From Bacteroidales bacterium UBA4814 (lineage in GTDB: Bacteria; Bacteroidota; Bacteroidia; Bacteroidales; UBA7960): DNA of 64,000 nucleotides. The notes under the pieces are model-generated. The model was not told the origin of the DNA and searched no databases. It saw only the letters and a list, made by a program, of their open reading frames with translations. Made by a program: the position numbers and the translations under genes. Where the stretch lies: NCBI GenBank assembly GCA_002402465.1, contig DHFW01000049.1:124001-188000 (forward strand), in the 5' to 3' direction. Positions 60,752 to 64,000 of this stretch are shown here, piece after piece; position 1 is the first letter of the stretch, and every line of letters starts with the position of its first letter.

Positions 60752-60907
60752 ATGTCACACGAAAGGGAAGGAAAAGAAAAATCGGATAAGAAAGCTCCGC
60801 AGAAAAGCCTGAAGGAAAAGCGCGCCGCAAAAGCCGCAAAAAGGGATGAAAAGGGATCGGTGAATAAAATCATGATCACTCCTCCCGATTCTAAATCTGC
60901 CAAATAG
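60752..60907 (+). CDS. Small, highly basic protein, unknown
   Basis: The protein has 51 residues: MSHEREGKEKSDKKAPQKSL, then KEKRAAKAAKRDEKG and IMITPPDSKSAK. It is very rich in Lys and Glu, probably disordered in part, and could bind nucleic acid, but no domain is recognised. It lies 38 bases after the 60546 gene on the same strand and probably shares promoter 4. Confidence 0.55.
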   Translation: MSHEREGKEKSDKKAPQKSLKEKRAAKAAKRDEKGSVNKIMITPPDSKSAK

Positions 60908-60960
60908 AAGGCCAGATCAAACCAAACATAAGACCATTGAATTTAACCACCTCCCGGAAA

Positions 60961-61158
60961 ATCCGGAAGCAAAACAAAAAACCATTTTGCGAATTCGCAA
61001 CAAATAATGTTGGGATAGATTTCATCCTTGGACTGGAAAATAACTTCAAAGAAATACCTTTCAATATAAGCATAGACTGGAAACCTGCCTATAATCTAAC
61101 TGGCTATAGTGGGTTCTGGGCTGATGGCGGGGCAATATCCATTCGCTATATTTTTTAA
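60961..61158 (+). pseudogene. C-terminal remnant of an outer-membrane barrel protein
   Basis: An open frame, with no ATG or signal peptide, carries NVGIDFILGLENNFKEIPFN, then ISIDWKPAYNLTGYSGFW and ADGGAISIRYIF. Alternating strands and a final aromatic are the mark of a barrel C-terminus. Only about 50-60 of the usual 200 residues are left, so it is a remnant of a lost gene. It does not match the two PorT-like barrels in the window closely. Confidence 0.6.
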
Positions 61159-61177
61159 TCAGGTTTTAATATAAACG

Positions 61178-61212
61178 ATACCTCCCAATAATACCTCCCA
61201 ATAATACCTCCC
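61178..61212 (+). repeat. Tandem 13-bp repeat
   Basis: The unit ATACCTCCCAATA is present at 61178-61190 and 61191-61203, and the first nine bases recur at 61204-61212. No gene is disrupted. It may be slipped-strand expansion just after the barrel remnant. Confidence 0.75.
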
Positions 61213-61357
61213 GCAATGAGGCGACCAAACGCGAAAGCACGAGGTTGCCTCATTTGCATTTTGGGCTGGTTGTCTTTGCCCAAAAGCATGTAATTATTTT
61301 TATCCTTTAAATAAGTGGAGCGCAAAACAGTTCAGAAAATTTGCCATTTCAAGGGAG

Positions 61358-61513
61358 CTATCTAAGCCTGTTAAGGATCACCAGGGCGGCTATTACCCCG
61401 GGCACCCATCCCGCAAGGGTAAGGATAAAAACGATTACTATGGAACCGCAACCCTGATCGAACACGGTCAGGGGTGGGAATAAAATGGATAAAATGACTC
61501 GCCAGATGGACAT
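61358..61513 (-). CDS. YqaE/Pmp3-family stress membrane protein
   Basis: The 51-residue product starts MSIWRVILSILFPPLTVFDQ and continues GCGSIVIVFILTLAGWVPGV, then IAALVILNRLR. The Pmp3/YqaE signature is a first helix ending in P-P-L, then G-C-G-x(4)-I-x-x-x-L-T-x-x-G-x-x-P-G-x-x-x-A. Members are salt- and stress-linked proteolipids that affect membrane potential. It is too short for most gene finders and lies on the strand opposite its neighbours. Confidence 0.85.
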   Translation of the reverse strand: MSIWRVILSILFPPLTVFDQGCGSIVIVFILTLAGWVPGVIAALVILNRLR

Positions 61514-61735
61514 AGCGCTTATTTATTGATTTTCATTGTGGCTTCAGCAACGGGTAAAAAGCTATTTGAAAGCCAGAGGGATATCAAACCTTCTTGGTTT
61601 AAGTTTAGTAGGTTGGGCAAATATAATAAAGATTTTGGCGGGTATTGAGCCGTTGTTTTTGCCGTTGATTTTTTCATTTGCTGCGGCTGGTGTTTTCTTA
61701 TGCCCTACATTTGTTGTTTTATAAAAACATGGTAT

Positions 61736-62185
61736 ATGACCGAGCGTCAGGAAAAAGCGAAAGCGGCCTTTCTGGAAGGCCATAATTGTGCCCAGTCAGT
61801 ATTGCTTGCCTTTAATACCGATATTGGCATAAAGGACGAAGACTTATTGCGGATTTCTTCGGGTTTTGGCTCGGGCATGGGCCGCATGCAGGAAACCTGC
61901 GGCGCCCTCACCGGGGGCATGATGGTAATCAGCTATCTTTATGGAAAATACCGGGTGGGCGACCTTGCCTCCAAAGAACTGAGCATTGAAATGATCGGCG
62001 CCTTTGTCAAAGCGTTTCGCAAAAAACACCTGGATACCACCTGTCGTAAACTGCTGGGGGTGGACCTTGGAACGGAAGAGGGACAGAAAGAGGCTTCAGA
62101 AAATCCTGCATACAAAAGAAAATGCACTGCCTACGTGACCGACGCGGTGAAAATTCTGGAGAGAGATATTTTGAAGTTGCAATAA
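61736..62185 (+). CDS. C_GCAxxG_C_C-family protein
   Basis: The protein has 149 residues from MTERQEKAKAAFLEG. Four family cysteines are visible: HNCAQSVLLAF, METCGAL-like MQETCGALTGGMMVISYLYG, TTCRKLLGVDLG and RKCTAYVTDAV. The first block is the C-A-Q-S signature and the second carries G-C-G/A. The family is thought to bind metal or to have a redox role, but its function is not established. The start at 61700 is less likely because it adds an unconserved leader. Confidence 0.85.
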   Translation: MTERQEKAKAAFLEGHNCAQSVLLAFNTDIGIKDEDLLRISSGFGSGMGRMQETCGALTGGMMVISYLYGKYRVGDLASKELSIEMIGAFVKAFRKKHLDTTCRKLLGVDLGTEEGQKEASENPAYKRKCTAYVTDAVKILERDILKLQ

Positions 62186-62220
62186 GAAAATAAGGGCTTC
62201 TATTGAGGCTCTTCTTTTTG

Positions 62221-62565
62221 TTAATGCTGGTAATACACCTTGCTCACCATTTTCCAGCCATCCTCAAATTTATATAGCGAGATATAATCTGTAAAAATGC
62301 GCTGCCTGTCGCGGTGCAGCTCCAGTTTTACCAAGGCCTCCGTACCGGTAATCTCCACTTCAAGGAATTTTCCTGTAATGTTTGGCGGTGTCGAGAGCGG
62401 ATTGGCCTGGCGTTGCTCAACCCGTTCCATCCAGTCTTTAATACTTAGTTTCGACATTTGCCCATCGCGACACAGCAGAATCTCAAAATCGGGATGAAAA
62501 CCTTTGCGGGCCACCTCAAGGTCGCCCAGGTTTTGCATGGCATCGATATAGGCTTCATGCACCAC
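62221..62565 (-). CDS. NTF2-like / lumazine-binding-like protein, possibly frameshifted at its start
   Basis: The 114 residues read AYIDAMQNLGDLEVARKGFH, LCRDGQMSKLSIKDWMERVE and DYISLYKFEDGWKMVSKVYY, typical of the NTF2-like Lumazine_bd_2 group. The start here is GTG. An in-frame signal-peptide-like stretch (KVLIFIFLLFCLPTALFAQ) lies just upstream, but that frame has no start codon. An ATG (62672-62674) lies in another frame, separated from it by a seven-T run (62663-62669). A one-base indel in that run, real or a sequencing error, would join them into one secreted protein. Confidence 0.6.
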   Translation of the reverse strand: MVHEAYIDAMQNLGDLEVARKGFHPDFEILLCRDGQMSKLSIKDWMERVEQRQANPLSTPPNITGKFLEVEITGTEALVKLELHRDRQRIFTDYISLYKFEDGWKMVSKVYYQH

Positions 62566-62878
62566 TTTAATTACCGCTTCTTCTTCGCTTTGCGCGAAAA
62601 GGGCAGTTGGCAGGCAAAAGAGAAGAAAGATAAAGATTAGTACCTTATCTTTTAACTTGATGTTTTTTTGGCATAATATTTTTAACCGACTTCTGTAACT
62701 CTTTATTGACGGGTATTACAGAAGAAATTTTTTTATCCAACTTTTTAAAACCTGTTTGGTTCTGGCTTGTCCAGGTTAGGTTTTGAATGTCTCGTGATCA
62801 AAGTCCGGTTTGGGGAACCTTGCAAGGTTATCAAAATTATAAAAATAAACGTTTAAAACAACCGTTGCTGAAACACGT
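62566..62878. other. Intergenic region with the NTF2-like gene's leader
   Basis: The first 110 bases hold the possible broken signal-peptide coding stretch of the NTF2-like gene. The remaining 200 bases are AT-rich and I see no further gene or clear promoter. Confidence 0.5.
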
Positions 62879-63730
62879 TCAGATTTCCAGTAATTTGCTG
62901 AAGAGTGCCTCAAGATCAGCCTCCAGCGAAGGGTTTTCTTTTAACAGGTGGTTAATGTAAGCTTCGCCCCCGGCATAAAATGCCAGCCGGCTGAGGCTGC
63001 CGCTGCGTCCCACCCGGTTGTTTTCGAGGCCGAGTTGATGCCTGAGTTTATTTTCAATAAATAATGCGAAGCCTTCTTTCCATTCCTGCCAAACCATATA
63101 TTGGTAATCGAAAGGGCTTAGCATAGATTGCAGTGCTTTCCGGTTTAGCCAAATGCCTTCGTCATCGTCAATGTCGAGCGCATGTATAAATCGCCGGTAA
63201 GTCTCTTCCACGCTTTTTTCCCCGTAAGGGAAAGGGTACAACATCTCCCACATGTAATCTTGGTTTTCGTTTGCGTGGAGGGCCAGGGGCAGGCTCTGGC
63301 GCAGGGCAGGCTCCACGGTTTCCCATTGGTGGCAGTGGATAAACTCATGAAAAATTGTAACATAACCCAGGGGGGTATCGAACACATCACCGGTGACTAT
63401 ACATGCGGCCTTTCCCCCGTAAAAATCGAGCGGGAAGGCCGCCCGCACCCCTTCAGGCACGGGCATGTTTGTGGGTGAGTGAACTACCAGCTCGTATCTG
63501 GTTTTTTCAGAATTCAGGTCAAAAACATAAAAATGGTCGTTCTGCACCACTGCAATGGGGTAGAGGTGCTTCACAAAGGGATGCACACCTTTGAGGATGT
63601 CGCGGTATTCAAACACCCGCACCAAGGGCTCCTTATACTGACGGGCCACCGCATCGGCCGTCAGCATGGGTGCGCCGGCAAGTTGCCCCATTAGCAGCAT
63701 GGAAAGAAAAAATAGCTTGACTGATTTCAT
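62879..63730 (-). CDS. Putative secreted HExxH zinc metalloprotease
   Basis: The protein has 283 residues. A signal peptide (KLFFLSMLLMGQLAGA) is visible. The zinc motif is HEFIH (His128, Glu129, His132) in YVTIFHEFIHCHQWETVEPA. About 87 residues later WQEWKEGFALFIENKL offers a third ligand (Glu219 or Glu216) in the gluzincin style E-G-F-A. The C-terminus has SRLAFYAGGEAYINHLLKEN. I do not recognise the family, so the fold and substrate remain open. It has its own gene unit, divergent from the trehalose-synthase-like gene. Confidence 0.6.
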   Translation of the reverse strand: MKSVKLFFLSMLLMGQLAGAPMLTADAVARQYKEPLVRVFEYRDILKGVHPFVKHLYPIAVVQNDHFYVFDLNSEKTRYELVVHSPTNMPVPEGVRAAFPLDFYGGKAACIVTGDVFDTPLGYVTIFHEFIHCHQWETVEPALRQSLPLALHANENQDYMWEMLYPFPYGEKSVEETYRRFIHALDIDDDEGIWLNRKALQSMLSPFDYQYMVWQEWKEGFALFIENKLRHQLGLENNRVGRSGSLSRLAFYAGGEAYINHLLKENPSLEADLEALFSKLLEI

Positions 63731-63813
63731 TATTTTTTAAGGCTTTAATGCCATTTCAAATTTAATGAAAAATGCCTGAAAACCAGCCGAAAAGCCATTA
63801 TTTTTATTTTTTG

Positions 63814-63821
63814 TATCTTTG
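63814..63821 (+). promoter_or_regulatory. -7 element of the trehalose-synthase-like gene promoter
   Basis: TATCTTTG is an exact TAnnTTTG match, 43 bases before the ATG at 63865. Confidence 0.55.
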
Positions 63822-63864
63822 TAATTACTTGAATTTCTGCATTATAATTTTTAACATTTATTTT

Positions 63865-64000
63865 ATGAACACAAACGTTTCTGAAAAAAACAATCCCTTA
63901 TGGTATAAAGATGCCATCATTTATCAGGCGCATGTGCGCTCTTTTTTCGATAGCAATGGTGATGGCATTGGCGATTTCAGAGGACTTATTCAGAAACTCG
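63865..64000 (+). CDS. Trehalose synthase / alpha-amylase family, N-terminus (partial)
   Basis: From the ATG at 63865 the window holds MNTNVSEKNNPLWYKDAIIY then QAHVRSFFDSNGDGIGDFRG and LIQKL before it ends. W-Y-K-D-A-x-I-Y-Q-x-H-V-R-x-F-x-D-S-N-x-D-G-x-G-D-F is the start of GH13 maltose-to-trehalose isomerases (TreS, some fused to maltokinase). The D-S-N-G-D-G-I-G-D-F calcium-binding loop is complete. The fold continues outside the window, so TreS and other GH13_16 members cannot be separated with certainty. Confidence 0.8.
   Translation, partial: MNTNVSEKNNPLWYKDAIIYQAHVRSFFDSNGDGIGDFRGLIQKL

Noticed and set aside
61536..61724. 62-residue hydrophobic frame upstream of the C_GCAxxG_C_C gene
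   Set aside because: It starts with TTG, has no conserved pattern or good RBS and overlaps the leader of the next gene; chance frame in AT-rich DNA is more likely.
1..64000. CRISPR arrays, prophage, insertion sequences
   Set aside because: I saw no spaced direct repeats of 25-40 bases, no transposase or integrase signature and no IS-type terminal inverted repeats. The holin-like gene at 48989 has no phage neighbours.

Overview
The window comes from a member of the Bacteroidota. The evidence is a SusC/SusD pair, Bacteroidota-type promoters (TAnnTTTG at -7), an RprXY-like two-component pair, PorT-like small barrels, glycine-zipper/OmpA lipoproteins, GH97 and the standard Bacteroidota forms of AsnS, RpoN and L25/CTC. 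I cannot assign a genus.

Layout. 1-9 kb: the tail of a glycosyltransferase, a coiled-coil lipoprotein, then a minus-strand block of SusC, SusD and a PKD/adhesin-like lipoprotein that ends in a terminator, followed by cyanophycinase-like peptidase plus YfcC-type carrier. 9-17 kb: asnS, rpoN, a PAP2-like membrane protein, a small barrel, a ketopantoate-reductase-like protein and recG. 17-25 kb: tonB, vanZ-like, gcvH, sufT-like, sufE, an unknown membrane protein, then sufS, sufD, sufC, sufB (Fe-S cluster assembly). 25-38 kb: a decayed tocopherol-cyclase-like gene, xseB/xseA, an RprXY-like pair, a possible small RNA, sodB, tRNA-Leu(CAA), prs, rplY (CTC), pth, a NUDIX hydrolase, pnuC and a PIF1-like helicase. 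37-47 kb: barrel plus OmpA pair, GH97, a NagX-like acyltransferase, rmuC, two convergent GNAT genes, an XRE regulator and two truncated genes. 47.8-62 kb: an envelope-stress-like island with many very small membrane proteins (lmo0937-like, YtxH, holin-like, Thivi_2564-like, CsbD-like, YqaE/Pmp3), an Mla/MCE lipid transporter, an M48 lipoprotein protease, a CheB-CheR-PAS protein, a second barrel plus OmpA pair and an AraC-type regulator. The end holds a C_GCAxxG_C_C protein, an NTF2-like protein, a putative secreted HExxH protease and the start of a trehalose-synthase-like gene.

The main discovery is a shared promoter architecture in the stress island. Five promoters carry two TGTAA-type half-sites exactly 21 bp apart, the second exactly 30 bp before the -7 TTTG (TTTA in one). 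They drive the small-membrane-protein operon, the Thivi_2564/CsbD pair, the 53.2 kb gene with M48, the OmpA/barrel pair and the 60.5 kb small genes. The spacing suits an AraC-family dimer, and an AraC-type gene (59902-60462) lies between two of the five sites. I infer a local AraC-controlled envelope-stress regulon.

All calls rest on reading the sequence. No database search was run.
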